A stretch of 26,679 nucleotides of DNA from an uncultured Mollicutes bacterium. GTDB lineage: Bacteria; Bacillota_I; Bacilli_A; RF39; UBA660. The notes under the pieces are model-generated. The model did not search any database, was not told where the DNA came from, and worked only from the letters and a program-made list of their open reading frames with translations. The DNA lies in the NCBI GenBank assembly GCA_900550145.1, contig URRF01000018.1, positions 1-26,679 on the forward strand, given 5' to 3'. The position numbers and the translations under genes are program-made. Shown here piece after piece: positions 7,426 to 16,298 of this stretch (position 1 is its first letter; the number at the start of each line of letters is the position of its first letter).

Positions 7426-8061
7426 TTATCTACCTAAATATTCGACTATAATTGTTAATAAAGAATTTGTAAAATATGAGTTAGAACTTATATTACTCAA
7501 ATCTGGAGTAAATAAATATATTGTTTTTTTACCTAAATTAACTATTTCATAAGTAATATTTGTATCTGCTACAGAGATAATTCCATCTGCACTTATTTCT
7601 CTTGCTATTTCTTCTGGTGTCCATCTGCTAGCACCTATATATATATTATCTGTATTTAATTGTCTAAGTCCAATTGTTACAAAATCGTTATCTGGTTCAA
7701 ATTTTGTGTCTGTTTTTTTGGAATATGCAGACGCAATAATACTTATTCTATAATATCCAATTTCGTTAAATTTAAGGGTTTGATTTGTTGTGTCTAGTGT
7801 AACTAAATTGGTAATATCCAACTCTTTACGATCAATAGGTAGTGGAGAATTAGTATTAACAGGTATTCCATCTTGTGAAGTTCCATCATTAAATGTTACA
7901 AAGTATGCAGAACGTGAATTTCTAGAACCACTTGGTCCAGTTGGACCTGTCATTCCTGGAAGACCACGTGGACCTCTTGGTCCGGTTGGACCAACGCAAT
8001 AAATATGTCTGCATTGTTCACAATTTTCTTTTTTAGGGAGATTTTTTTTGCAATTGTTCAT
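7426..8061 (-). CDS. Collagen-like surface/exosporium-type protein (BclA-like)
   Basis: 211 aa. A Cys- and Lys-rich N-terminus of 23 residues is followed by seven consecutive Gly-X-Y triplets (GPT GPR GPR GLP GMT GPT GPS), a short collagen-like stalk. Residues about 50-211 form a beta-rich domain with a final IIVEYLGR strand, like the TNF-like heads of BclA proteins (LKFNEIGYYRISI is the typical central strand). Such proteins trimerise and sit on spore surfaces. There is no signal peptide, as usual for spore-surface collagens. GGAGG precedes the ATG, and a TTTACA-17-TATTTT promoter is upstream. It appears to be a single-gene unit with a weak hairpin (GTAGAT/ATCTAC) near 7379-7400 downstream. 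Confidence 0.8.
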   Translation of the reverse strand: MNNCKKNLPKKENCEQCRHIYCVGPTGPRGPRGLPGMTGPTGPSGSRNSRSAYFVTFNDGTSQDGIPVNTNSPLPIDRKELDITNLVTLDTTNQTLKFNEIGYYRISIIASAYSKKTDTKFEPDNDFVTIGLRQLNTDNIYIGASRWTPEEIAREISADGIISVADTNITYEIVNLGKKTIYLFTPDLSNISSNSYFTNSLLTIIVEYLGR

Positions 8062-8081
8062 ATATGTTCCTCCTTCAATAT

Positions 8082-8110
8082 AAAATATGAGAAACAGATA
8101 ATACTGTAAA
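8082..8110 (-). promoter_or_regulatory. Promoter of the collagen-like gene
   Basis: TTTACA (8105-8110) and TATTTT (8082-8087) on the - strand with a 17-nt spacer, about 20 nt before the start codon. It looks like a housekeeping-type promoter; no sporulation-sigma site was recognised. Confidence 0.5.
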
Positions 8111-8143
8111 TTACTTATATCTATAAATGTAGTTAATAAATTT

Positions 8144-8869
8144 CTATTTTTTGGTTGTTAATAGTTTTTTTGCTTTTTCTTTTCTCATTTTTTGAAATCT
8201 TAGTGCATCGTTAAATCTTTTCTTTTCATATGCAAAGTTAATTAAAATTGTTGGATATGAATTTTTTATACGACGATATAAAATCGAATTATTATTTATC
8301 CATTTTAATACTTCTTTCCTTATATACTCTGTATTATCTTTGTTATTGTTTTTGATTTTATTTTTTAATTTAAATGTTACTATAAAGGATATTACATTAT
8401 CTATTAAAAATAATATGAATATAATTATGGCAATTAATTGTAAAACTTTTGTTGGTAATAAGCCGATGAGGTAAGTTGTAAAAGGGTGTACAACATATAT
8501 TACTAAACAACCTAAAATTCCAAATGGTATCATTGTATTTAAACACACTCTACCATTAATATTAAATTTTCTATTTGAGTAGTCCCACCATTTTGCATTA
8601 AAGATTTTTTCCATGAAATAGGATGTTAAATACTCTAGAATAGAACAGATGAATATTGTTTTTAAGAACACTGATAAGATATCAGTAGTATTATTTCCAA
8701 TAACAAGTACAATTGCTAATACTCCATAACCATATATTGTGCATAGCGGCCCGATTAAAAAGCCCCTATTTATAAATCTTTTATATTGAAAGAATTTAGA
8801 TATTACTTCTAGTGACCATCCCATAAATGAATAAATTATAAAATATATAAATAGTTTAGTTATGTCCAT
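8144..8869 (-). CDS. CmpB-family (PF06541-type) integral membrane protein
   Basis: 241 aa. The N-terminus FIYFIIYSFMGWSLEV, the motif FINRGFLIGPLCTIYGYG and the later AKWWDYSNRKFNINGRVCL identify the 'putative ABC transporter type IV/CmpB' family, whose real function is unknown. There are about five membrane helices (residues 5-20, 45-60, 65-85, 110-130, 140-165). A basic tail of about 75 residues ends in KKLLTTKK. The stop is TAG, which shows that TAG works as a stop in this genome. AAGGAG precedes the ATG, and the promoter lies next to a triple tandem repeat shared with the divergent + strand gene. Confidence 0.8.
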   Translation of the reverse strand: MDITKLFIYFIIYSFMGWSLEVISKFFQYKRFINRGFLIGPLCTIYGYGVLAIVLVIGNNTTDILSVFLKTIFICSILEYLTSYFMEKIFNAKWWDYSNRKFNINGRVCLNTMIPFGILGCLVIYVVHPFTTYLIGLLPTKVLQLIAIIIFILFLIDNVISFIVTFKLKNKIKNNNKDNTEYIRKEVLKWINNNSILYRRIKNSYPTILINFAYEKKRFNDALRFQKMRKEKAKKLLTTKK

Positions 8870-8895
8870 ATGTTACTCCTTTTTTATTTGTTTAT

Positions 8896-8924
8896 ATTAT
8901 ACAATATAAATTAGTTATAATAAA
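8896..8924 (-). promoter_or_regulatory. Promoter of the CmpB-family gene
   Basis: TATAAT (8896-8901) with a weak TTTATT (8919-8924) 17 nt upstream on the - strand. The -35 region falls inside the first tandem repeat copy. Confidence 0.45.
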
Positions 8925-8979
8925 TATTTTTAAATTAGTTATAATAAATATTTTTAAATTAGTTATAATAAATATTTTT
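8908..8979. repeat. Three tandem copies of a 24-bp repeat
   Basis: Three identical, back-to-back 24-nt units (8908-8931, 8932-8955, 8956-8979), each containing TTAGTTATAATAAATA. They fill the middle of the divergent intergenic region between the CmpB and YgjV-type genes, and each carries a TATAAT hexamer on the + strand. There are no spacers, so this is not CRISPR. Confidence 0.95.
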
Positions 8980-9046
8980 GTAAAGTGTTATTTATGTTTA
9001 TTTAAATTTTATAAATATATGATAAAATAAATTTGAAGGAGATATT

Positions 9047-10075
9047 ATGAACTTTTATTTGGCGCAAATTTTTGGTATATTGGCATGGATATTATTGTTT
9101 ATTAGTTATTGGAAAAATGGGAATAATAAGTTATTGTATTTACAAATAATTTCTTGCTTGTTTTTTGTACTTAATTATAGTTTTTTAGGTGCAGTATCTG
9201 GTATTTTAGTTGTTTCGTTTGAAATAATAAGAGATTATTTGTATACTAAAATTAAAAATCCAATGTCAGTATTTATGTTGTCAATACCATTTTATATAGT
9301 AATATCTATATTTAGTTATGATGGCTTTTTTTCGTTGTTTTCAATTTTTGCATCTCTTTTTGATGCATATGCTTTAACTAAAAAGAATAAAAAAGTAGTT
9401 GTACTTGGAATAATAACTTATGTTTTATGGCTTATTTATGATATTAGTTATGCTAGTTATTCTACAATAATTCCTGAGATTATTTTGATATTTTCAAATT
9501 TAATAATATTAATAAATTATAGGAATGCATATTTAAATAGTAATAAAATAATATTTTCAAGGGGGTTGATTATTAATAATAAAATAATTGATGAGATTTA
9601 TAAACTGGATAATACTAATTTTGATTCTGATTATAATTGGAGTAAGGATAAAAATAATAGTATTATTAAGAATAATAAAACTGATTTTATATTTATTAAA
9701 ATTGATGATGCTATAATAGGATATGTGCATATTATAAAGATTACATATGATAAGTATTATGAAATGGTTCATTGTAAGAGGTATGTGGATATAGATAGTA
9801 TTGATATAAAAAGATTCAGTAAGAAAAGGAGCAATTATATAAATATTAATACTATTGCAATACAAAATAATTATCAAAATAAAACGACAGTAGATCTTGT
9901 TTCTTATGAAATTAAGAAATATTTGAATGAAAAGAATAGAATGGGTTATAAAATTAAGGGTATTGTGGGTATCGCAACATCTGAATTTGAAAATGAAATA
10001 TTTTGTAATATGGGTTTTGATAAGATTACTATGAATGTTAGTAAATATTATGTTTATTGTTTAAAAATAAAATAG
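9047..10075 (+). CDS. YgjV-like membrane protein fused to an acetyltransferase-like domain
   Basis: 342 aa. Residues 1-165 are hydrophobic with six or seven membrane helices and the YgjV pattern: the start AQIFGILAWILLFISYW, then LLYLQIISCLFFVLNY and a final IPEIILIFSNLIILI. Residues about 175-342 are soluble and look like a GNAT domain: FIFIKIDDAIIGYVHI, then INTIAIQNNYQNKTTVDLVSYEI (acetyl-CoA-binding strand and loop) and GIATSEFENEIFCNMGF (final strands). The family is usually the membrane part only. AAGGAGAT precedes the ATG. The gene ends in TAG within a bidirectional terminator. A membrane-anchored acetyltransferase of unknown substrate is the best reading; the C-terminal assignment is by pattern. 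Confidence 0.65.
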   Translation: MNFYLAQIFGILAWILLFISYWKNGNNKLLYLQIISCLFFVLNYSFLGAVSGILVVSFEIIRDYLYTKIKNPMSVFMLSIPFYIVISIFSYDGFFSLFSIFASLFDAYALTKKNKKVVVLGIITYVLWLIYDISYASYSTIIPEIILIFSNLIILINYRNAYLNSNKIIFSRGLIINNKIIDEIYKLDNTNFDSDYNWSKDKNNSIIKNNKTDFIFIKIDDAIIGYVHIIKITYDKYYEMVHCKRYVDIDSIDIKRFSKKRSNYININTIAIQNNYQNKTTVDLVSYEIKKYLNEKNRMGYKIKGIVGIATSEFENEIFCNMGFDKITMNVSKYYVYCLKIK

Positions 10076-10095
10076 GAATTAATTATTCCTATTTT
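10069..10095. terminator. Bidirectional terminator
   Basis: Perfect 11-bp stem, AAAATAGGAAT / ATTCCTATTTT, with a 5-nt loop. It contains the TAG of the + strand gene and touches the TAA of the - strand ABC gene, with T runs on each side. Confidence 0.85.
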
Positions 10096-12641
10096 TATTC
10101 GCTTCTTAAAGATTCTACTGGATCTTTTTTGCTTGCTAATTTTGCTGGTATTAAACCGGCAATAATTGTTAATATTACGCTTATTATGATAAGTATAATA
10201 GCACCATTTAGTGGTAATTGAGTTATATTGCTAACACCTGTTAATTTTTTTATTATTATGTTTATTGGGATATTTAATAATACTGTTATAAGTATTCCAA
10301 ACATACCTGAAGTAAAACCTATTATTAAGGTTTCTGCATTAAATACTCTTGAAACATCTTTTTTACTTGCTCCTATTGCTCTTAGTATTCCTATTTCTTT
10401 AGTTCTTTCTAAGACAGAAATATAAGTAATAATACCTATCATTATACTTGATACTACTAATGAAATAGATACAAAGCTTATAAGCACATAACTAATTATG
10501 TCAACTATATCTGTTACGGATGACATAAGCATTCCAACTACATCATTATAATTAATTACATTCGCCTCTTTTGAGTTTTTTCTTTGTTGTTCATTGTAAT
10601 CATTTATAATGTTCTTTATGGCATCTTTAGATTCGAAATCTTTAGCATATATGTATATTCCACTTGGATTATCTAAATCTATACTTCCTAATTTCTCTAA
10701 TACTTTTTCATAGGTAAGTGAATAACTTTCCTTGTATTTTGTAATAACTTCTGCTAATTCTTCTTGATTTAAACTGCTTAGATACATTTGTTGTTCAAAA
10801 CTTAAATCATTAATATTAAATTCTTCATCGCTAAATTCTAATCCAGTTATTATATTTATTTCTGGATTTTGCTTTTGTTCTTTAACTATTTGTGAATCCT
10901 CTACTTTTTTAAGTACATGTTTTTCAAGTGAATCTGTATATAATATTCCACCTAGTGTACTACTAGTAACTGCTGAATCTTTATTTGGTTTTATTATTCC
11001 CACAATAGTTATTTCTTCACTATCTTTAAGTTTTTCTCTTAAAAACTCTTCATCTTCGCTTTTATCTATCCATAATCCATTTACTTTTTCGTAGTAATCT
11101 GTATTAAGTAATAATTTAAATTTTAATCCAATAAGTTCACTATATTCATAAGAAGTATCAGTGGTTACTACTTTCTCACCTTTTCTCACTTTTTCAAACA
11201 TGTCTTTTAATTCTTGTTGATCTTTTAAACCAAGTGCATATAAAACATAATCACTAATTCTATTGTTTTTGTCAACTACTAATACAACTTCATTATAATT
11301 TTTTGGCATTCTTCCACTTACTATTTCGTACATTTGATTATTTAATTCATCATTATCTATAATTTCACTAAATACATCTTTAAACATAAAGTAAGATGCT
11401 TGCATATCTGTGATGCCCATTGTAGATAGTATTGTATTAGGATTTACTTTTACAATTTTATCTTCAATATCACTTTTATATAGTTGTAATTCTATATTAT
11501 ATTTATAATCAATTGATGTGGTATATTTATTTATCTCTTTGTTTTTTTCAATATATTCTTTGAAAGATTTTAAATTGTTACTTTGAACTTTGCTACTCAT
11601 AATTGATAATGTATCTGTCATCATATTATTGGAATATATTTTGTTAGATTGTTTTGTATTTTCGTCTTTTTTTAGTTTGTCCATTTGTTCAGTCATTACG
11701 CTTGTTAGATCTACAGAATTATCTTCTATCATAAGTGGGTATGAAGTAAGGGTTTCTTCTTGTACTCTATTTATATAATTTTGTACACCGCTTGATAATG
11801 AAAGTATCAATGCAATTCCTATAATACCTATACTTCCTGCAAAGGCAGTTAATATTGTTCTTCCTTTTTTTGTCATTAAATTATTTAAACTAAGTGATAA
11901 TGCTGTTAAAAAATTCATATTAGTTTTTTTGTCTTTTGTTGTTTCATTATTTTCATCTGATTTATTATATGGATTTGTATCTCCCTTAATTTCTCCATCT
12001 TTTAAATCTATTATTCTAGTTGAATATTTTTCGGCTAAATCAGAATTATGAGTTACCATAATAACTAATCTATCTTTTGCGACTTCTTTTAATAAGTTCA
12101 TTATCTGTACACTTGTTTTTGAATCTAGTGCACCTGTTGGTTCATCAGCAAGTAATATGTCTGGATTATTCACAAGAGCTCTTGCTATTGCCACTCTTTG
12201 CATTTGTCCTCCAGAAAGTTGATTTGGTTTTTTGTTTATGTGTTCAATTAAACCAACCTTTTTAAGTGCATCTTTTGCTCTTTTTTTTCGTTCTTTGCTT
12301 TTTACTCCTGATAACGTTAAAGCAAGTTCTACATTAGATAAAATTGTTTGATGTGTAATTAAGTTATAACTTTGAAACACAAAACCAATTTTATGATTTC
12401 TATAGGTATCCCAATCTCTATCATTATATTTTTTTGTGCTTATTCCATTTATAATCAAATCTCCTGATGTATAGTTATCTAGACCCCCTATAATATTTAA
12501 GAGTGTAGTTTTGCCACTTCCAGATGGCCCTAAAATAGATACAAATTCACAATTTCTAAAATTTATACTTATGTTGTCTAATGCTTTTTGTTTGAAGTTT
12601 TCTAATTTGTAAACTTTACTTATTTTTTTTAGTTCTAGCAT
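10095..12641 (-). CDS. MacB/FtsX-type ABC transporter, ATPase fused to permease
   Basis: 848 aa. The N-terminal 230 residues are a complete ATPase of the MacB/LolD class: Walker A GPSGSGKTTLLN (about 38-49), QSYNLI Q-loop, signature LSGGQMQRVAIARAL, Walker B ILLADEPTGALD, switch His in VTHNSD. A linker leads to a membrane helix (about 260-285), a large extracytoplasmic MacB_PCD-like domain (about 290-720) and three C-terminal helices of an FtsX domain ending in LIPAKLASKKDPVESLRSE. This is one polypeptide carrying the full half-transporter, so a dimer would work as a mechanotransmission-type exporter or envelope machine. GGAGG precedes the ATG; the promoter is TTGTTA-17-TAAAAT. Substrate unknown. 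Confidence 0.85.
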   Translation of the reverse strand: MLELKKISKVYKLENFKQKALDNISINFRNCEFVSILGPSGSGKTTLLNIIGGLDNYTSGDLIINGISTKKYNDRDWDTYRNHKIGFVFQSYNLITHQTILSNVELALTLSGVKSKERKKRAKDALKKVGLIEHINKKPNQLSGGQMQRVAIARALVNNPDILLADEPTGALDSKTSVQIMNLLKEVAKDRLVIMVTHNSDLAEKYSTRIIDLKDGEIKGDTNPYNKSDENNETTKDKKTNMNFLTALSLSLNNLMTKKGRTILTAFAGSIGIIGIALILSLSSGVQNYINRVQEETLTSYPLMIEDNSVDLTSVMTEQMDKLKKDENTKQSNKIYSNNMMTDTLSIMSSKVQSNNLKSFKEYIEKNKEINKYTTSIDYKYNIELQLYKSDIEDKIVKVNPNTILSTMGITDMQASYFMFKDVFSEIIDNDELNNQMYEIVSGRMPKNYNEVVLVVDKNNRISDYVLYALGLKDQQELKDMFEKVRKGEKVVTTDTSYEYSELIGLKFKLLLNTDYYEKVNGLWIDKSEDEEFLREKLKDSEEITIVGIIKPNKDSAVTSSTLGGILYTDSLEKHVLKKVEDSQIVKEQKQNPEINIITGLEFSDEEFNINDLSFEQQMYLSSLNQEELAEVITKYKESYSLTYEKVLEKLGSIDLDNPSGIYIYAKDFESKDAIKNIINDYNEQQRKNSKEANVINYNDVVGMLMSSVTDIVDIISYVLISFVSISLVVSSIMIGIITYISVLERTKEIGILRAIGASKKDVSRVFNAETLIIGFTSGMFGILITVLLNIPINIIIKKLTGVSNITQLPLNGAIILIIISVILTIIAGLIPAKLASKKDPVESLRSE

Positions 12642-12679
12642 AATACCTCCTTAATAATTATATTATCATTCATAAAAGT

Positions 12680-12708
12680 ATTTTAACACTTTGAATATTA
12701 AATAACAA
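12680..12708 (-). promoter_or_regulatory. Promoter of the MacB/FtsX-type gene
   Basis: TTGTTA (12703-12708) and TAAAAT (12680-12685) on the - strand, spacer 17 nt, about 40 nt before the start codon. Confidence 0.55.
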
Positions 12709-12710
12709 TA

Positions 12711-13562
12711 TTAAATTATAAGAATTAATGTTCCTATTGATATTATGGATAAACCAATGGCTGATTTTGTTGATAACTTTTCTTTTAGAAAAATTGTACT
12801 AAATAACACTGCTACTAATATACTTAATTTTTCGATTGGAAATACTATACTTGCTTCTCCATTTTTAAGTGCATTAAAATAGCATAGCCAAGAAAGACCT
12901 GTCGTAAAACCAGATAAAAATATAAAGAGTAAACTTTTAGTGTCAACTTTTGTCGATTGTTTGTGCTTGTTTTTTATAAAAATGTAAATCCAAATGATAA
13001 TTAAAACAATGATAGTTCTTATAAATGTAGCTAAATTAACATCTACATTTTTTATTCCTATTTTTCCAACTATTGTAGATAGGGATGTAAATATACCAGT
13101 TAATACTGCGTATATAAACCATCTATAATCACTCTTTACATTTTCTTTTTTTTCTATCATTAAGTATGTGCCCAACAATATTAATATAATTGATATTAAT
13201 TTTACATAGGTTATATTTTCTTTTAGAAAGATTTTAGATAATATAAGAGTTAATACTATGCTTGTTTTGTCTACTGGTGTTACTTTGTTTACGTCTCCAT
13301 AAAATAAAGCTCTAAAATAACATATCCAAAGTAATGCAGTAGTTAAGCCAGATAATGATATATAAAAAAGGGTACTTGAATTTATTGTTCCTACTTTATG
13401 TAAGCCATTTGTAAAAATAACTACTACAAAGCTAAAAATAAGTATAACTATTGTTCTTATACCAGTTGCTAAATCTGTATCAATTTTGTTAACTCCTATT
13501 TTAGCAAAAACAGATGTAATTCCTGCAAAAAAAGCAGCTAAAAGAGCATATAAAATCCACAT
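12711..13562 (-). CDS. EamA/DMT-family transporter
   Basis: 283 aa and almost entirely hydrophobic, with about ten membrane helices in two repeated EamA halves (about 1-135 and 148-283). The halves show matching motifs: ALLAAFFAGITSVFAKIGV against AVLTGIFTSLSTIVGKIGI, LLWICYFRALFYGDVNKVTPVDK against LSWLCYFNALKNGEASIVFPIEK, and a conserved FLKE at each half's end. It is a drug/metabolite superfamily exporter or importer; the substrate cannot be told. The start at the ATG followed by WILYALLAA is the usual N-terminus of the family. The tex gene lies upstream, with its terminator between. Confidence 0.8.
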   Translation of the reverse strand: MWILYALLAAFFAGITSVFAKIGVNKIDTDLATGIRTIVILIFSFVVVIFTNGLHKVGTINSSTLFYISLSGLTTALLWICYFRALFYGDVNKVTPVDKTSIVLTLILSKIFLKENITYVKLISIILILLGTYLMIEKKENVKSDYRWFIYAVLTGIFTSLSTIVGKIGIKNVDVNLATFIRTIIVLIIIWIYIFIKNKHKQSTKVDTKSLLFIFLSGFTTGLSWLCYFNALKNGEASIVFPIEKLSILVAVLFSTIFLKEKLSTKSAIGLSIISIGTLILII

Positions 13563-13634
13563 TGTATCACCAGTATTAGTATGTTTATTTTGAGATTTTT
13601 TATTAGGAATATTTGATTGTAATTATTGTTTTAT

Positions 13635-13666
13635 AAAAAATGTGTAACTGTTATTACTCGTTACAC
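13635..13666 (-). terminator. Terminator after tex
   Basis: On the - strand GTGTAAC and GTTACAC form a 7-bp stem with an 11-nt loop, followed by a run of six T. It ends the DUF368-GNAT-tex operon about 30 nt after the tex stop codon. Confidence 0.75.
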
Positions 13667-13691
13667 GATTTTTATGTCTAGTAGTTTAATT

Positions 13692-15833
13692 TTATATAGT
13701 TTTTAATAGTGATAAACTAACTTTTTTCTTATCAAGATGTATTTCATCTACATAACAATCAACTATATCACCCACACTAAGAACTTCACTAGGGTGTTTA
13801 ATATATGAGTTAGATATTTTTGATATATGTACTAAGCCATCGTTTTTTAATCCAATATCTATGAAGGCACCGAAGTCAACAACGTTTCTTACTGTACCTT
13901 GTAATTTCATTCCTATGGTTAAATCTTCTAATTTTAGTACATCGCTTCTTAATATTGGTTTTGGCATGTCATCTCTTGGATCTCTTAGAGGATTAGATAG
14001 TGATGCTACAATGTCTGCTAGTGTATATTTATCTGTATTTAATTTTTTTGAATACAAGTCAATATCTATGCCATTTAGTACTTCTTTTATTTTAGGAGTA
14101 CCTATATCATTTAAATCTAAAGAGAGTTCTTGTAGTAGTTTATTTGTTATATCATAACTTTCTGTGTGTATACTTGTTTTATCAAGTGGGTTAACACCAT
14201 CTACTATTCTCATAAAACCAATGGCCTGTTCGTATACTTTTTCTGATAAGATTTTTTTCTTTTTTAATTCTTCTCTTGATATGAATTTTCCTTTTTCATC
14301 TCTATAACCTATGATTTTATCTATTACTTTTTTATTAAGTCCTGAAACGTATTTAAGTAGGGACGGACTAGCTGTATTTATATTTACTCCTACCTGGTTA
14401 ACCGCTTTTGTTACAACGAAATCTAAAGATTCATCTAATCTTTTTTCTACTACATCATGTTGGTATAATCCAACTCCTATACTCTTTGAATCAACTTTTA
14501 CTAATTCTGATAATGGGTCTTGCAATCTTCTTGCAATTGATATTGCACTTCTTTCTTCTACGTGCAAATTTGGAAACTCTGATATAGCAAGTTTACTTGC
14601 AGAATAAACTGAAGCACCTGCCTCACTTACAATTATGTATTCTACTTTTTTATCTGATTCTTTTATAACGTCAGATATAAATTTTTCTGATTCACGTGAT
14701 GCGGTTCCATTTCCTATTGCAATAATATCTATGTTGTATTTTTTTATTAAATCAAGTACTATTTTTTTTGATTTTTCATATTCATTTTTTGGTTCATGTG
14801 GATAGATTACGCTTTTATCAATAAATTTTCCTGTATAATCAACTACTGCTAGTTTGCAACCAGTTCTAAAAGCAGGATCAAGTCCTAGAACCATTTTATC
14901 TTTCATAGGGGGTGTTAATAACAAATGTTCTAAGTTATCCATAAACACTTCTATTGATTTTTCACTTGCAATATCAGTAAGTTCGCTTCTTATTTCTCTT
15001 TCAACGCTAGGAATTATTAATCTATCTAAACTATCTATTATTGCTTCTTTTACTAATGTGACACATTCACTTGATTCATTTTTAATTAGTTTTGAATTTA
15101 AATATTCAATAATTTTATTTTTATCAAAATCAATCTTTACATTTAAAATATTTTCTTTTTCTCCTCTATTAAGTGCAAGAATTCTATGCGGTTTGATAGT
15201 TTTTACAGATTCGTTATATTCATAATACATTTCATATACTTTTGCTTCATCAGTTGCATTTTTCTTTAATTTAGATACAATGTTGCCATTATTACACATA
15301 TAATTTCTTATCCATTTTCTATAAAATGCATTATCACTAATCCATTCTGCAATTATGTATTTTGCACCAATTATTGCTTCTTCTTTAGTTTTTACATTAT
15401 CATTTAAAAATTTTTCTACGTCATTTAACTTTATTGGAAAAGACATTATTATTTTTGCTAGTGGTTCTAAACCGTTTTTTATTGCTTCTGTTGCTTTTGT
15501 TTTTTTCTTTTCTTTAAAAGGTCTATATATATCCTCTATTTCAACAAGTTTACTACAATTCATAATATTTTGTTTAAGCTCATCTGTTAGAAGTCCTTTT
15601 TCATCAATTAATCTAATTACATCTTCTTTTCTTTTTAATAAATTCACTTGATATTCATATACATCATTTATTTTTCTTATTTCTTCTTCATTTAAGTTAC
15701 CTGTTGCTTCTTTTCTATATCTGGCTATAAATGGTATTGTATTTCCATCGCCAAGTAGCTTTAGTGTCGCATCTATTTGTTTTATGCTTATATTTAAATC
15801 ACTGCTTATTTCTTTTATTATATCCTCGTTCAT
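13692..15833 (-). CDS. tex: Tex (YhgF) S1-domain RNA-binding protein
   Basis: 713 aa, full length for Tex. In order: the N-terminal helical domain with IPFIARYRKEATGNLNEE; the YqgF/RuvC-like domain with LGLDPAFRTGCKLAVVD and IAIGNGTASRESEKF; the helix-hairpin-helix pair with VNINTASPSLLKYVSGL; and a C-terminal S1 domain, GTVRNVVDFGAFIDIG through VDEIHLDKKKVSLSL. Tex binds nucleic acid and influences transcription; it is a conserved cytoplasmic protein. It follows the GNAT gene with only 3 nt between stop and start, so it is third in a DUF368-GNAT-tex operon ended by the hairpin at 13635-13666. The TGA that separates it from the GNAT gene must be a stop, otherwise the two would fuse. Confidence 0.95.
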   Translation of the reverse strand: MNEDIIKEISSDLNISIKQIDATLKLLGDGNTIPFIARYRKEATGNLNEEEIRKINDVYEYQVNLLKRKEDVIRLIDEKGLLTDELKQNIMNCSKLVEIEDIYRPFKEKKKTKATEAIKNGLEPLAKIIMSFPIKLNDVEKFLNDNVKTKEEAIIGAKYIIAEWISDNAFYRKWIRNYMCNNGNIVSKLKKNATDEAKVYEMYYEYNESVKTIKPHRILALNRGEKENILNVKIDFDKNKIIEYLNSKLIKNESSECVTLVKEAIIDSLDRLIIPSVEREIRSELTDIASEKSIEVFMDNLEHLLLTPPMKDKMVLGLDPAFRTGCKLAVVDYTGKFIDKSVIYPHEPKNEYEKSKKIVLDLIKKYNIDIIAIGNGTASRESEKFISDVIKESDKKVEYIIVSEAGASVYSASKLAISEFPNLHVEERSAISIARRLQDPLSELVKVDSKSIGVGLYQHDVVEKRLDESLDFVVTKAVNQVGVNINTASPSLLKYVSGLNKKVIDKIIGYRDEKGKFISREELKKKKILSEKVYEQAIGFMRIVDGVNPLDKTSIHTESYDITNKLLQELSLDLNDIGTPKIKEVLNGIDIDLYSKKLNTDKYTLADIVASLSNPLRDPRDDMPKPILRSDVLKLEDLTIGMKLQGTVRNVVDFGAFIDIGLKNDGLVHISKISNSYIKHPSEVLSVGDIVDCYVDEIHLDKKKVSLSLLKTI

Positions 15834-15836
15834 ACT

Positions 15837-16298
15837 TCACCTTGTTCTTCCATATTTTTTTGTATAACTATTTTTATAATATGTTATGTACATTGATTCT
15901 TCGTTTTCAGGATTAAATGCAGGTCCTCCATTACTATAATCAATTTGATAACCAACTTTTTCTGCTAATGCCATTGATGGTTTATTTTTTGGTGAAATCA
16001 TTAGTTCTACTCTATCATATCCATCGTTAAATAAATCATCTGTTAATTTGTCTAGTAATATAGTTCCATAACCACAATTTCTGTATTCTTTTTTTATTCC
16101 GTACTGAATAGTTGGAGTACCTCTTGATAACAGTACGCTAGAAAAACCAATAACTTTTCCATTTAAAACGACAAGTTTACTATTTTTTTTATCAAAACCA
16201 CCTAAATTAGTAATTTTTCTTTCACTTGCCATTTCTTTATTTATTAAATTCACTTCGTTTTCATAGTTATCATTATATCTAATAAATTCAAGTTCCAT
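15837..16298 (-). CDS. GNAT-family N-acetyltransferase
   Basis: 153 aa. The GNAT core is visible: KLVVLNGKVIGFSSVLLSR (beta strands 2-3 pair), IQYGIKKEYRNCGYGTILLDKL (acetyl-CoA pyrophosphate loop R/Q-x-x-G-x-G/A as RNCGYG) and VELMISPKNKPSMALAEKVGY (strand 5 and the following helix, with NxxxxxLAEKxGY). The last 25 residues end in TKKYGRTR. The start codon overlaps the DUF368 stop by one base (TAATG), and its TGA is 3 nt before tex. Substrate unknown; could acetylate a small molecule or a ribosomal or other protein. Catalysis is not provable from sequence. Confidence 0.8.
   Translation of the reverse strand: MELEFIRYNDNYENEVNLINKEMASERKITNLGGFDKKNSKLVVLNGKVIGFSSVLLSRGTPTIQYGIKKEYRNCGYGTILLDKLTDDLFNDGYDRVELMISPKNKPSMALAEKVGYQIDYSNGGPAFNPENEESMYITYYKNSYTKKYGRTR

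Noticed and set aside
8908..8979. CRISPR array
   Set aside because: The 24-bp units are back to back without spacers, and no cas gene is seen.
9557..9877. Open frame of 106 codons on the - strand inside the YgjV-like gene
   Set aside because: Antisense shadow of AT-rich coding sequence with no ribosome site and low-complexity translation.
14854..15225. Open frame of 123 codons on the + strand opposite tex
   Set aside because: Shadow of the tex gene; no motif, no ribosome site.
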